Shown: in pieces, positions 29,908 through 39,474 of the stretch
How the letters are laid out: every line of letters starts with the position of its first letter
Position numbering within the stretch: position 1 is the first letter of the stretch
Source: Paenibacillus sp. CC-CFT747
GTDB taxonomy: Bacteria; Bacillota; Bacilli; Paenibacillales; NBRC-103111
NCBI GenBank assembly: GCA_030323305.1
Contig: CP106741.1
Coordinates: 4,897,501 to 4,961,500 of the forward strand
DNA: 64,000 bases
Direction: 5' to 3'
Position numbers and translations under genes: made by a program
The notes under the pieces: generated by a model
Databases searched by the model: none
The model's input: the letters and a program-made list of their open reading frames with translations, nothing else
Told to the model about the DNA's origin: nothing

Positions 29908-31149
29908 TTACCTATCCATCGGAGTGGATGGAGTAATGGCATTTGAACGTTCGGACAAGCTTGCGTCCAAGCGAAAGGCTTTTTGCTGAAAATAGGGTAC
30001 CAGCCCTATACACATAATCGAGAATGTCAGCAGGCCCCAAAACTTAGGGCCTTCGAGGGTTTGGACCGGAATAATCAGCAGTACCATGAAGCAGCGTGAC
30101 AAGCAGACCATGCTTTCCCTCCAGATGAGAAATCGCATTTGTTCTCCGGGTGAGGAACACTTGATGTAATGATGATGCTGCGCCGTCCAGAGGATGGCGA
30201 AGAAAAACATGCCGACCGTCGTCAGGAAATTCGACAAAATTAGAATGAAGGCTGCAGGATACAGCGAGAGCAGAAAGCCGGCCCCGATGAACAGGATGGA
30301 AACGATCATCCAGACCTGCTCTTTTCCGCGACTGCGCCTGTAGATGAAATAAGCAATGGCCGCCGCCAGCATGTACCCTGCGTTTAACAGCCCGATCGTC
30401 AGCTTGCTTCCCGTGACGCTGAACGTAAACACAAGCACAAACAAGCCTTGAAACATATAAAAGATGCCTGCCGCAGCAAATGACAGCTGCAGCCACGCCC
30501 CTGAAGGGTTCACCATCAGCTTCACCCAGGCCGCTCGCCTGTACAGCGCGTCCTCCGTCTGGAATACACCTTGAAGCGAAATCTTCGGAAGACCAAAGGA
30601 AACCGCTAACAGCAGGCCAACGATCATGAGCATCAGGACGAAGGAGCCCTTATAGGAGAAATGCTCGATGATCAAAGCTGCGCCAAGCGGAACCGTCATG
30701 GAAACGATCTGGTTGATGATGTTCGCCAATGCCATGAAATGGGTGAATTGCTCCTTGTCGTTTGAGAGCTGCGTGATGCTTAAGTTGTTAGCCGCATAGA
30801 AAAATCCGAACATGAACCCGCAAGGCACGGCAAACGAGGAAATAAACATCAGCGGCCGATCCGAGAACGGCGCCAACTGCAGCACCAGGAACGCCGCAAA
30901 ACCGCATATTGCCGCCAGTACGAACAGCATCCGAATCGATCGTTTGGTTAACAAATGGGCGCTAAGGATGAAGATGATCCCCCAAGACAAATAGAGAATG
31001 AAATGGTACCAAGCCAAATCCCCGATCTGCTTGTTCTTCTCCCAAATAAACAGATTGACGAACAAATTAATATAAATAAAAATAACATTTCCTATTACGT
31101 TCATTAAGAGAATTTTCCGCAGCCCGGCCGAAAGTGATGTGATCCCCAT
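29908..31149 (-). CDS. MFS transporter
   Basis: This 413-aa integral membrane protein has about twelve hydrophobic segments in two halves separated by a charged loop near residues 195-210, which is the MFS layout. Cytoplasmic loop motifs are weak, so the subfamily and direction of transport are not clear. ATG 31149 follows AAGGGA. It is placed between the cupin and the PhyH oxygenase and probably handles the substrate or product of that cluster. Confidence 0.8.
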   Translation of the reverse strand: MGITSLSAGLRKILLMNVIGNVIFIYINLFVNLFIWEKNKQIGDLAWYHFILYLSWGIIFILSAHLLTKRSIRMLFVLAAICGFAAFLVLQLAPFSDRPLMFISSFAVPCGFMFGFFYAANNLSITQLSNDKEQFTHFMALANIINQIVSMTVPLGAALIIEHFSYKGSFVLMLMIVGLLLAVSFGLPKISLQGVFQTEDALYRRAAWVKLMVNPSGAWLQLSFAAAGIFYMFQGLFVLVFTFSVTGSKLTIGLLNAGYMLAAAIAYFIYRRSRGKEQVWMIVSILFIGAGFLLSLYPAAFILILSNFLTTVGMFFFAILWTAQHHHYIKCSSPGEQMRFLIWRESMVCLSRCFMVLLIIPVQTLEGPKFWGLLTFSIMCIGLVPYFQQKAFRLDASLSERSNAITPSTPMDR

Positions 31150-31358
31150 TCGACAAATCCCTTCTATCTTCTTCTGCTTACTCCCATTTCTAGCTTTAGC
31201 CTATTGATCGGCCGCTTGCCCGTTCCCCAGCCTTTTTCCGTTAGCCGCCTAGGCATCGAAGCTGCGCGTTTCTCCCTCAAAATTGTAGAAAGAAACCATG
31301 CCGAGCAGCTCGTCTTCACGACTTAAAATTCGCCGCTTCGGAATCTTTGTCGAGTCGT

Positions 31359-31997
31359 CTATACTCGTTCCGGATTCGGCTCAGCCGAGCCGTGGGTATG
31401 ATTCCACAAATGGCCGCGGCGCTTTTGCCCTTCCAACGTCGTTTCGAAAAAGACGGCCTTGATTGGCTCGTGGACAAACGGCAAATCGTGATGATGACCC
31501 ATGCCCGTCGCTAGGCAATCGCCGGGTTCGACTTCGTATCGGACACCCTCCGAAACCGCACACCCCCGACCCTCGAAAAAAATCCAATATTCGTCGCAGT
31601 CATGATAGTGGCAGTCGAAATTCGTCTGCCTTGGATAGTCGACCGGATCGCCGATCGGCTCCCGAATCGTCTCTTCCCGACTTGCGGCAAACCATCCGGA
31701 GTTGCCGGTTTCCTCTCCCCAGCGTCCGATCAATCGAACCGCCACCGTATCCGGCTCTAGCCCGATAATCGCGAATAGGTCGGAGTCCGCCGTAAGATCA
31801 AGCCCGCCACCCCTGCATACGTTCACTTGTTCTTCTCCGTTGCTCACCACCGCACTCCCCCAGCCGATCACAATACGCTCCTTGCAGCCCATCCGCTGCA
31901 GCTTCCGTGACTCCCCGTCAGGAAGCCGAATGATTTCAAACGATTCAAGTTCGCACCAAGCGGGCAACTGTCCGACTCCACCGCGAATCAATGGCAT
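31359..31997 (-). CDS. cupin-domain protein
   Basis: The 212-aa frame contains a C-terminal cupin with a metal-binding pattern (CHYHDCDEYWIFFEGRG, then GMGHHHDLPF), and an N-terminal beta-rich part that may be a second, degenerate cupin (VIGWGSAVVSNGEEQVNV). Such proteins are isomerases, dioxygenases or sugar-binding sensors. ATG 31997 follows AAAGGGAGACG. After the stop, a different frame stays open to 31250 (ESGTSIDDSTKIP ... NFEGETRSFDA); a single-base error near 31385 would add about 45 residues, so the true end may be 31250. It lies in the PhyH/MFS cluster. Confidence 0.7.
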   Translation of the reverse strand: MPLIRGGVGQLPAWCELESFEIIRLPDGESRKLQRMGCKERIVIGWGSAVVSNGEEQVNVCRGGGLDLTADSDLFAIIGLEPDTVAVRLIGRWGEETGNSGWFAASREETIREPIGDPVDYPRQTNFDCHYHDCDEYWIFFEGRGCAVSEGVRYEVEPGDCLATGMGHHHDLPFVHEPIKAVFFETTLEGQKRRGHLWNHTHGSAEPNPERV

Positions 31998-32116
31998 CTT
32001 AATCGTCTCCCTTTCGACCTATAGTTGTTGTGCCTAAACCATAAGCCGTTTTACGGTGCTTCCCGTTTCGGCGGAACGGTTTATCGCCGCGCTCTCCGGC
32101 TATAATGTGCAATTCC

Positions 32117-33179
32117 CTATTCGGCTGCCGCTGCTAAATACTCATGCAGGAAGGATGGCACATGGATTTCCTTGCCGGTTCTGGCGCTTTCGATAGCGGC
32201 GAACACCATCGCCGTGCACTGCAAATTATCCTCCAGACTGTTCGGAGGGATGCTTCCGCCCCTCAGCCAATCTACAAACAACTCCGCAAGCCACGTATTG
32301 GTCCATACCGTTTGTTTGGCCAAAGGGATCACTTCCAGCTCCGGATAGGGAAGCCCAGCGAGCTTCTGGCCGTGACCTCCTTCGGCTCAGCTCAAGCGTG
32401 GCTTTGTCGCACTCTGCACGGAAGTACTCTTGGCTCCAGCTGTTCGTTGTGGCCGCACTCGTTTTGGATCCTTCGAAGAATGTTTTGACCCCATTCTCCA
32501 TCTCGCATATCACCATGGTGTTGCTATCCCCGGTGTACTGGCCCCAGTCCGCTTTCCAGCTTTTCGCATAAAGCGTTTTCGGATTGGATCCGGCAAGTGA
32601 ACGTAAGATGTCAAAATGATGGATAGCCCCTTCGACCAAGAGCGGGTAATCCATCTCATGCCTAAACTTCCCCCACGAGGCAAAACGGCGAAAATCAGCC
32701 GAGAACCGACCAATGATCGAATCGACGGCTCCATATTTGCCGCTGTGGATCAGCCGCTCCAGTGTTTGTTTGTCCTGATCAAACCGGTGGCTCATCGTGA
32801 CGGCCATCTTCCGGCCCGCCGCCTTTACTTTCTGAAAGATCCGGCAGCTTGCTTCCAATGTGTCGGCGATCGGTTTCTCGGACAGGATGTCACAGCCAAA
32901 TTCCAGAGCCAAGTCCACGATTCCTTCATGAAGGGCAGGCGGAACAACGGAAATGACGAAATCCGAGTTGTGCTGCTGAAGCGCACTCCGCAAATCCGTA
33001 TAGCAGCGATCCGGGGATAGTCCGGCCTCTATGGCATGGCGATGGGACGCTTCGTTCGGATCCACCGCCGCTGTGAATTCCGCCCCCAGGCTGCCGGTCA
33101 GATAAGGCACGGTTTGCCGGCACCAAACGCTTCCCATCGTCCCCAATCCAACCAAAATAAATCGTAAGGGTTGAATCAA
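32117..33179 (-). CDS. Gfo/Idh/MocA-family NAD(P)-dependent oxidoreductase (one frameshift)
   Basis: The repaired 353-aa protein has an N-terminal Rossmann domain (LVGLGTMGSVWC, about 8-19), the family EKP motif (LSEKPIADT, about 94-102) and a C-terminal alpha/beta dimer domain. Family members oxidise or isomerise sugars and inositols. The break lies around 32378-32383 and is one extra base: removing it turns ELSRRRSRPEAR into ELSRGGHGQKLAGLPYPEL, which then joins IPLAKQTVWTNTWLAEL. The start is TTG 33179, eight bases after AGGAGG. It is probably the first gene of the reverse-strand cluster to 28120. Confidence 0.85.
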
Positions 33180-33389
33180 CTGATATCCCTCCTAAGCATG
33201 GAAACACCGCTATTTTCCAACAACATACCATCAACAGGAAGCCGTTTCTATGCTACTTTTTTTACTATTTAGGAGATTTCCTACAGACCCGGAAGGCTGA
33301 ATGAAAAGCAAATCTAGCATCCAATAGATAGGACTGCTTTGAAAAATATTCTTCAAAAAAATCATTTGCATTTTATCTTCAGGCACAGA

Positions 33390-33425
33390 AAAAAGGAACT
33401 TCAACGTGAGCCGAAGTTCCTTTTA
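33390..33425. terminator. terminator-like hairpin
   Basis: AAGGAACTTC and GAAGTTCCTT form an inverted repeat with A6 before and T4 after, so it could stop transcription from either side between the Gfo/Idh promoter region and the DapA-like remnant. Confidence 0.55.
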
Positions 33426-33462
33426 GTAAGCTTTATTCCCTATATGTATGTATGTTAAGCCC

Positions 33463-33753
33463 GGATACAAGTCTGCTTTCCACTAGCAACTTGCTTCAGC
33501 GAATATAAAAACGCACGCCTTTATCGATGTTTTTCGTCTTGCCAGCAAAGGTGACTTGGTTAACGCTAAAAGGGCATTTGAACTTCTGGTTCCTTTAATC
33601 CAAAAACTTTTCCAGGAATCTAACCCTTCCCCGCTAAAATGGTTGCTTGCCCGGCAAGGGATAATTACTTCTGACACTCTCCGTTCCCCACTGGGACCGA
33701 TTACCAAAGAATTGCAGCTCGAATTGGAACGAACAATTCCCAATCTCGCTTAA
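33463..33753 (+). pseudogene. C-terminal remnant of a DapA/NanA/KDG-aldolase superfamily protein
   Basis: With two small frame corrections the stretch reads SASTSNLLPANIKTHAFIDV, then FRLASKGDLVNAKRAFELL and a C-terminus (NPSPLKWLLARQGI, SPLGPITKELQLELE) characteristic of dihydrodipicolinate-synthase-type class I aldolases. Only about 95 of roughly 300 residues remain, so it is a true fragment. In a sugar-acid region the ancestor may have been a 2-keto-3-deoxy-sugar-acid aldolase, but DapA itself or N-acetylneuraminate lyase are equally possible. Confidence 0.6.
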
Positions 33754-33858
33754 TACCAAGATTAACACATCGAATGGGTTAAAGTTCTGGTCATCCGAAT
33801 TACGCTATTCTGCTCATGTTAATAAATGATACAATGGCTCTCAGGAAGGAGGCTGCCC

Positions 33859-34860
33859 ATGGTAACAAGAGATGACGTAGCCAGGCATGCGGGTGTGTCC
33901 GTCGCCGTGGTATCTTACGTAGTAAATAATAAAAACAATGTTAAAGAAGTTACTCGACAAAAGGTACTTAAAGCCATTCAGGAGCTCGGCTATAATCCCA
34001 ATCTGGCTGCACGAAACCTGAAGACCAAAAAAGCTGGTCAACTCGGGGTATTGTTTAACAGTCTTGCCAACCCTTTTGAGACCGGTATCTCACTCGGACT
34101 TGAAGAAAGAGCGCGACAATATGGATACTCTCTAATTTTTCATACGTTTATTGATACGGAGGAAGAAAAATTAAAAACGATCTTTATGGGCCGAACGGAC
34201 GGCATCCTCCTTTTGGGCCAGAACTTGAAGGACGAAACCATTGATTACTTTTCAAGATTAGAAGTCCCCCTCTATTCCATTACGACTCCCGTCTCTGCCC
34301 ATCCCTACGTGAAGTATATGGATATTGATTGGTATGAAGCCATGCTGTGTCTGATCACTCACTTGAAAAAGCTTGGACATCGTTATATCGGTTTCATGAC
34401 CAATACTTCAAGTGACCATCATCACCAGGTACGGTATCGCTTTTTCGCAGAAGCCATGAAGGCTTCCGGACTTGTGTTCCAAGAAAAAACGATGCTCTTA
34501 AAAGCAGAAAACCTTGAGTCGGCCTATCAAGTCATGAACAAGAAATTATGCGCAAATCGGCAGCTTCCCTTTAGTGCGATGATCTGTGCTAATGATTTAA
34601 TGGCTATCGGTCTATTGTCCGCTTGCAGAGATTTCGGGTTGTCTGTACCAGAAGATCTGTCTATCGCGGGATGCGAAGATATCTTAATGGCTTCCCACAC
34701 CACCCCCACCTTAACTACCGTGCGTTTCCCCAGAAGGGAGATTGGGTTTAAGTCCATCGAGGCCATCATGCGGCATACGAATAGTCGTATCCAGCTGCAG
34801 AATGAGAAGATTGATTTTGAGTTAATTATTCGGCAATCCACTGGAAAAGCATCAAAATAA
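33859..34860 (+). CDS. LacI-family transcriptional repressor
   Basis: The 333-aa protein has the LacI helix-turn-helix (VARHAGVSVAVVSYVVN, about 6-22) and hinge helix (NLAARNLKTKK), then a periplasmic-binding-protein-like sensor domain (QLGVLFNSLANPFE; effector-site residues near SIAGCEDILMASHTTP). ATG 33859 has AAGGAGG eight bases upstream and is preferred over the frame's first ATG at 33826. Directly downstream lie two copies of a perfect LacI-type palindrome in front of the GH95 gene, so it most likely represses that gene. Confidence 0.9.
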   Translation: MVTRDDVARHAGVSVAVVSYVVNNKNNVKEVTRQKVLKAIQELGYNPNLAARNLKTKKAGQLGVLFNSLANPFETGISLGLEERARQYGYSLIFHTFIDTEEEKLKTIFMGRTDGILLLGQNLKDETIDYFSRLEVPLYSITTPVSAHPYVKYMDIDWYEAMLCLITHLKKLGHRYIGFMTNTSSDHHHQVRYRFFAEAMKASGLVFQEKTMLLKAENLESAYQVMNKKLCANRQLPFSAMICANDLMAIGLLSACRDFGLSVPEDLSIAGCEDILMASHTTPTLTTVRFPRREIGFKSIEAIMRHTNSRIQLQNEKIDFELIIRQSTGKASK

Positions 34861-34874
34861 TACAAAAATAGCGG

Positions 34875-34903
34875 TTGTCAAGTCGAATTTACACGTGTAT
34901 AAT
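34875..34903 (+). promoter_or_regulatory. sigma-A-type promoter for the GH95 gene
   Basis: TTGTCA (34875-34880) and TATAAT (34898-34903) are separated by exactly 17 bases, a near-consensus housekeeping promoter. The first LacI-type palindrome overlaps the spacer and the -10 box. Confidence 0.75.
34890..34899. promoter_or_regulatory. LacI-type operator O1
   Basis: The perfect palindrome TACACGTGTA lies between -35 and -10 of the GH95 promoter; a bound repressor would block RNA polymerase. An identical core occurs 65 bp downstream. Confidence 0.7.
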
Positions 34904-34954
34904 CATTCCGATGGATAGAAGTTACAATGACTTCTTTCTTTTCAGTCTGAAATC

Positions 34955-34964
34955 TACACGTGTA
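34955..34964. promoter_or_regulatory. LacI-type operator O2
   Basis: A second perfect TACACGTGTA (context CTACACGTGTATA) lies 65 bp from O1, about six helical turns, so a repressor tetramer or two dimers could act together. It is 140 bp upstream of the GH95 start. Confidence 0.7.
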
Positions 34965-35104
34965 TATTTTGTATAAGAGGTAGTTATCTTGGTTGACTCG
35001 AAGCTTGATATCCCCTCCTTGGTTGAACCTTTACGATCAGGTAACGCTGCTTCGAGTAACGTTTATTAATGTAAGATAATTCTGTATGGAGGAGTCAGGT
35101 CATA

Positions 35105-37365
35105 ATGAATCATTCGCTTTGGTACCGGGAGCCGGCAATCCACTGGGCGGAGCATGCCCTTCCGATTGGTAACGGAAGATTGGGAGGGATGATCTTCGGG
35201 GGCGTAGCACGAGACCGGATTCAATTTAATGAAGAAACCTTGTTTACGGGGCGACCGGTCACCGTCGAAGGAAGCCCTTACCAAGAGCTAAGCACAATCA
35301 GGAAGCTCCTGGCGCAAAAAAATTACAAAGCCGCACAAGAGCACACCGAGAACGTCTATTTAAAGCCTGCCTCCTATGGAGATGAAAGCGATTTTGGCAT
35401 GTATCAAAATTTCGGGGATATTTTTGTTGACGTCATGCACCCTGAGGGGACGACGGCAGATTATCGAAGGGAATTAAATCTCGATGATGCCGTCGTCTCC
35501 GTCAGTTATACCTGCAGCGGGCATCATTACCTGCGTGAGTATTTATCCAGTTACCCCGATCAAGTGCTCGCTGTCCGGTATCGCTGCTCGAAACCTGGCT
35601 CTGTTACCTTACATATCAAGTTGGCCGGGGCTCATGAGGAAGACAAAATCACGGTGGCCCCCTCCTTGTCTGAACTGATATTGAGCGGACAATTATCGAA
35701 TCTATCTTATGAAGCGGTGCTTAAGGTCCTTCCCCAAGGTGGCCGTTTGGAGCACGATCACGGGACAATAATGGTACATGGGGCGGACGAAGTAATCCTG
35801 CTGATGAGCGCCTCTACCGATTATGACGTGAATGAGGAATCCTATCGGGGCAAAGATTTCCAAGCGTTTAACCGGTTGGTGCTGGAACAGGCCTCACGGA
35901 AATCGTTTGGAGAATTAAAGCAGTCGCATGTGGCTGACTATCAAGCGTTGTTTCAACGTGTAGAGCTAATGCTAGACGGGCCGGAACGGCATCCTTTGCC
36001 TACGGACGAAAGATTGCTTCGTTACCGGAATGGGGAGTCGGATGTTGGACTCGAGACGCTGCTCTTTCAGTACGGACGATATTTGTTAATCGCCAGCTCT
36101 CGTCCGGGATGCCTGCCTGCCAATCTGCAGGGGATCTGGAATGATAGCAATAACCCGATGTGGGGCTCCATGTTTTGTTATAACATCAACTTGAATATGA
36201 ATTATTGGCATGCGCAATCAACGAACCTCGCCGAATGTCACCGGCCCTTGGTTGAATTTATTGACCGGCTGCGGCCCAGCGGCAGGAGGTCAGCGGCCGT
36301 TTATTTTAACGCAAAGGGCTGGTTCGCTGCGAAAAAGTCGGACATTTGGGGCTTTACCCAACCGTATGCGGCAGCGGTGAACGGTCTGTTCATCGGTGGA
36401 GGAGGATGGTTATGCGAGGACGTTTGGGAGGCGTACAGCTATCGCCAAGATCTTGACTATTTAGCCCGAACGGCCTACCCGATCATGAAGGAGAGCGCGG
36501 AGTTTTATCTGGATTATCTAACCGAGAACAAGGAGGAATTCCTCGTATCGTCGCCTTCCACCTCTCCGGAGAATAGCTTCTGGGTGGAGGGTCAGAAATG
36601 CACCGTGAGCGACGGCTCAGAGATCGATCATCGCATTATCGAAAGCTTATTCCGCCATTGCATAAAAGCATGTGAGCTGCTCGGCACTGACGATGGGTTT
36701 AAGAAATCTCTGGAGCATGCGCTATCCAGGCTGGCTCCTGTACAGCTCGGGAGATATGGTCAAATTCAGGAATGGTATCAGGACTGGGATAACCCAGCAG
36801 ATACCCATCGGCATGTTTCACATCTATTTGGCTTGTATCCGGGTCAGCTCTTCTCGCCAGAGAAGACGCCTGAGGTATCCAAGGGAGCGGAAGTGGTCTT
36901 GACCTGCCGGGGGACGAAGGAGTAGGATGGTCTCGCGCTTGGAAGGTCAGCCTGTGGAGCCGGCTATATGAAGCCGAGCGAGCCTATGAATTTGTGCAGA
37001 AGATTCTTCGCCATTCGATCAACGATAATTTCTTTAATATTCATCCTCCGTTCCAAATCGACGGCAATTTCGGATTTACTGCCGGAGTCGTAGAGATGCT
37101 GATGCAAAGCGAGTTGGATGGAGTTATTCATCTGCTTCCGGCACTCCCAGCCGCTTGGAGTAGCGGATTCATCCGCGGACTTCGCGCAAGAGGAGGCTTT
37201 ACCATCGACATGCGTTGGAATGAGGGCAAGCTGGTTGACGTCGTCCTATATGGGCAAGCCGGTCGCAGTGGAGTCATTCGAGTGAATCATCAAGATCACG
37301 ACTTTCAATTGGGCAAGAGCGGTGTTCTTAGGATGGATCAACATACTTTGCTTTCCTCCATGTAA
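35105..37365 (+). CDS. GH95 alpha-L-fucosidase family glycoside hydrolase (one frameshift)
   Basis: The repaired 753-aa enzyme shows the GH95 layout: N-terminal beta-sandwich (WAEHALPIGNGRLGGMIFGG, RIQFNEETLFTG), (alpha/alpha)6 barrel with PANLQGIWND, NINLNMNYW, the acid Glu in SSPSTSPENSF, and HRHVSHLFGLYPG, then a C-terminal domain (PPFQIDGNFGFTAGVVEML). GH95 members cleave alpha-1,2-L-fucosides or related L-galactosides with inversion. There is no signal peptide, so it acts inside the cell. The break is in the G5 run 36909-36913; G6 restores RGDEGVGWSRAWK, which contains the conserved catalytic-region Asp. It is controlled by the upstream LacI/operator pair. Confidence 0.88.
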
Positions 37366-37403
37366 TAATCCGATTTTCCTATAAACCGTCCGAAAGGAAC
37401 GAC

Positions 37404-37441
37404 AAAAAAACTTGAGGAGCGTTACCGTTCTCAAGTTTTTT
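37404..37441. terminator. bidirectional intrinsic terminator between GH95 and SDR genes
   Basis: AAAAACTTGAG ... CTCAAGTTTTTT: a strong stem with A7 on one side and T6 on the other, between convergent genes. Confidence 0.9.
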
Positions 37442-37492
37442 ATCGTTATGCTCGTCGAACCTGCGGGCTCTTTGACGGCCCTCCTTGCTCAT

Positions 37493-38255
37493 TCAGTACC
37501 CGAGCGAAGCGCCGCCTTCTACCGGAAGCGCAACCCCGTAATGAAGCTCGCTTTCTCGGAAGCGAGGAACAAGGCCGCTTGGGCGATCTCCTCCGGAAGA
37601 GCCGTCCGTCCAAGGGGATGCATATTGTCCAGAGACTTCCGAACAGCGTCGGGATCCTCCTGCTGCTCGATCCATGATTCCAGTAGCGGTGTCATCACTC
37701 CAGCTGGGCATAAGCAGTTGACCCGTACTCCATCCTTTGCATAATCCAAGGCAAGCGATTTGGTCAGGGCTACGATTCCTCCCTTGGTTGCCGCGTAGCT
37801 CGCATTCTGCAGCTGCCCTACCAACCCGTTAAGCGAGGCCATGTTTACAATCGCCCCTCTTGTTTTGCGTAACTCCGGAATCGAGTACTTGGTAGCAAGA
37901 TAGATACTTTTCAGGTTAATGGCCACCAACCGGTCCCACTCTTCTTCCTCTACATCCTCTAGCGGCTTAGGAAGGATCGAAGCGGCATTGTTGAACAAAA
38001 TGTCCAATCTGCCGAAGGCCGTGATGGTGCCCCCACCACATTCTTCACATCTTCAGCGGAGGAGACGTCCGTTTTAACATACCTGGCCCGGCCTTTCGTT
38101 AGCTCGTTAAGCTGATTAGCGACTCTCGTTCCACCGGCCTCATCCCAATCGGCAAGCACGAGGTTTGCCCCCTCGGAGGCAAAGCACCGGGCGGCTGCTT
38201 CCCCTATTCCGGAGCCGCCGCCGGTGATGATAGCCGTTTTTCCTTTCAAGATCAA
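37493..38255 (-). CDS. short-chain dehydrogenase/reductase (two frameshifts)
   Basis: The repaired 254-aa classical SDR has TGGGSGIG (NAD(P) site, about 12), acidic VLADWD (prefers NAD), LFNNAA, the catalytic Ser in VNMASLNG and YAATKGG (Tyr/Lys). The tail after repair reads FITGVALPVEGGASLGY. Breaks: C5 at 38030-38034 (VVGGTITAFGRLDILFNN after repair) and C4 at 37534-37537. The start is TTG 38255 behind AAAGGAGGGG. It lies 20 bases after the enolase-superfamily dehydratase in the same operon, so it probably oxidises a sugar or a 2-keto-3-deoxy-sugar acid, for example in L-fucose or L-rhamnose breakdown (inference). Confidence 0.85.
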
Positions 38256-38274
38256 TCTAATCCCCTCCTTTGGG

Positions 38275-39381
38275 TTAACCGATCCGGTACTGTTCAAAAC
38301 AGCTCGGGATGATTTCGGTGGAGGCTCCCGGCATTTGGGGCAGCACATAGTGACCGTCCTGCACGGTGGCCGGTTCCACGAAGATATGCCGGATCCACGG
38401 GATATACTCCAGCATAATGGCATTCGAAGTCGAGGCGACCAGATGCTGATGAATCTGGCCCATGTCTCCTACATGGGGACAAATCGGAAGCTCGTAAGAG
38501 GCGGCAAGTCCCGCTACCTGCAGCCATTCGGTTATTCCCCCGACACGGGTTACATCCACTTGCACGTATTCGACCGCTCCTTGGTGAATATAGTCGCGAA
38601 AGGCATATTTCGTATAGACATGTTCACCGAGCGCGATGGGAACATTCAAGGCATCCGCCAGCTTCTTATGACCGAGTATGTCATCCGGATTCAGGGGTTC
38701 CTCGAGCCAGAACAGGTCGAATTCCTCCAGCCGTTTCCCCCATGTCATGGCCGTGTTGATGTTCCACTGCTGGTTGACGTCTATCATGAAGATCACTTGA
38801 TCCCCGATCAGATGGCGAACCGCCTTCACCCGGTCATAATCTTCATGCGGGTCTGGTTTGCCAACTTTGATCTTCACCCCTGTAAACCCTTGCTCCACAA
38901 TCTCCCCGACGTCGCGAAGCAGCCGCTCCTTCGACCAGTTGAGCCAGCCCCCGTTCGTATTGTACGCCTTGATCTTCTTGGACTTATGTCCCCCGAGATA
39001 CTGCCAAAGCGGCTTGCCGGCCGCCTTCGCCATAATATCCCATAAGGCAATATCGACCGCGGCAAGCGCCATATGCGTCACTCCGGCCCGTCCAATCCAG
39101 TGCATTTTGCCGAATCGCATGTCATCCCACAACTCTTTTACCATGAAGGGATCCCTGCCAAGCAGAATGGGGGCATAATACTGCTCAATGGTTTTTGTGA
39201 TCAGATCATCCCCTTGTGCGCAAGTCCCCGTATACCCGTATCCTGTTATTCCTTCATCCGTATAAAGACGCACACCGGCAAGCCCCCAATGGGTAGCCGC
39301 ATTGATCGCATCGGTAATGGGAGGCGTAATCGGAACATGGAGAATAAACGGTTCCACCTTGGTAATTTTCATAAGCTTCAC
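38275..39381 (-). CDS. enolase-superfamily (mandelate racemase/muconate lactonizing type) sugar-acid dehydratase
   Basis: The 368-aa protein has the N-terminal capping domain and a modified TIM barrel with KxK base motif (VKIKVG, about 164-169), metal ligands in FMIDVNQ, WLEEPL and ALGEH, and the His partner in CPHVGDMG. This is the pattern of acid-sugar dehydratases and racemases of the mandelate racemase subgroup. A GH95 fucosidase nearby and an SDR in the same operon suggest an L-fuconate- or L-rhamnonate-type dehydratase, but other aldonates are possible. The frame is intact. A GntR-type operator (39401-39420) lies 20 bases upstream of the start. Confidence 0.85.
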   Translation of the reverse strand: MKLMKITKVEPFILHVPITPPITDAINAATHWGLAGVRLYTDEGITGYGYTGTCAQGDDLITKTIEQYYAPILLGRDPFMVKELWDDMRFGKMHWIGRAGVTHMALAAVDIALWDIMAKAAGKPLWQYLGGHKSKKIKAYNTNGGWLNWSKERLLRDVGEIVEQGFTGVKIKVGKPDPHEDYDRVKAVRHLIGDQVIFMIDVNQQWNINTAMTWGKRLEEFDLFWLEEPLNPDDILGHKKLADALNVPIALGEHVYTKYAFRDYIHQGAVEYVQVDVTRVGGITEWLQVAGLAASYELPICPHVGDMGQIHQHLVASTSNAIMLEYIPWIRHIFVEPATVQDGHYVLPQMPGASTEIIPSCFEQYRIG

Positions 39382-39400
39382 ACCTTCTCTATTATAATGT

Positions 39401-39420
39401 ATCGTGTATGATTTATGATA
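39401..39420. promoter_or_regulatory. GntR-type operator in front of the dehydratase operon
   Basis: ATCGTGTATGATTTATGATA, matched at 19 of 20 positions by a site upstream of the gntR-type gene. It overlaps the upstream part of the reverse-strand promoter whose -10 (TATAAT) lies at about 39392-39397. Confidence 0.75.
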
Positions 39421-39474
39421 AAAGGAAGGAATGATCTTGTCAACGAGAAAAGGAAGATCATCCCTAGTATTTAG

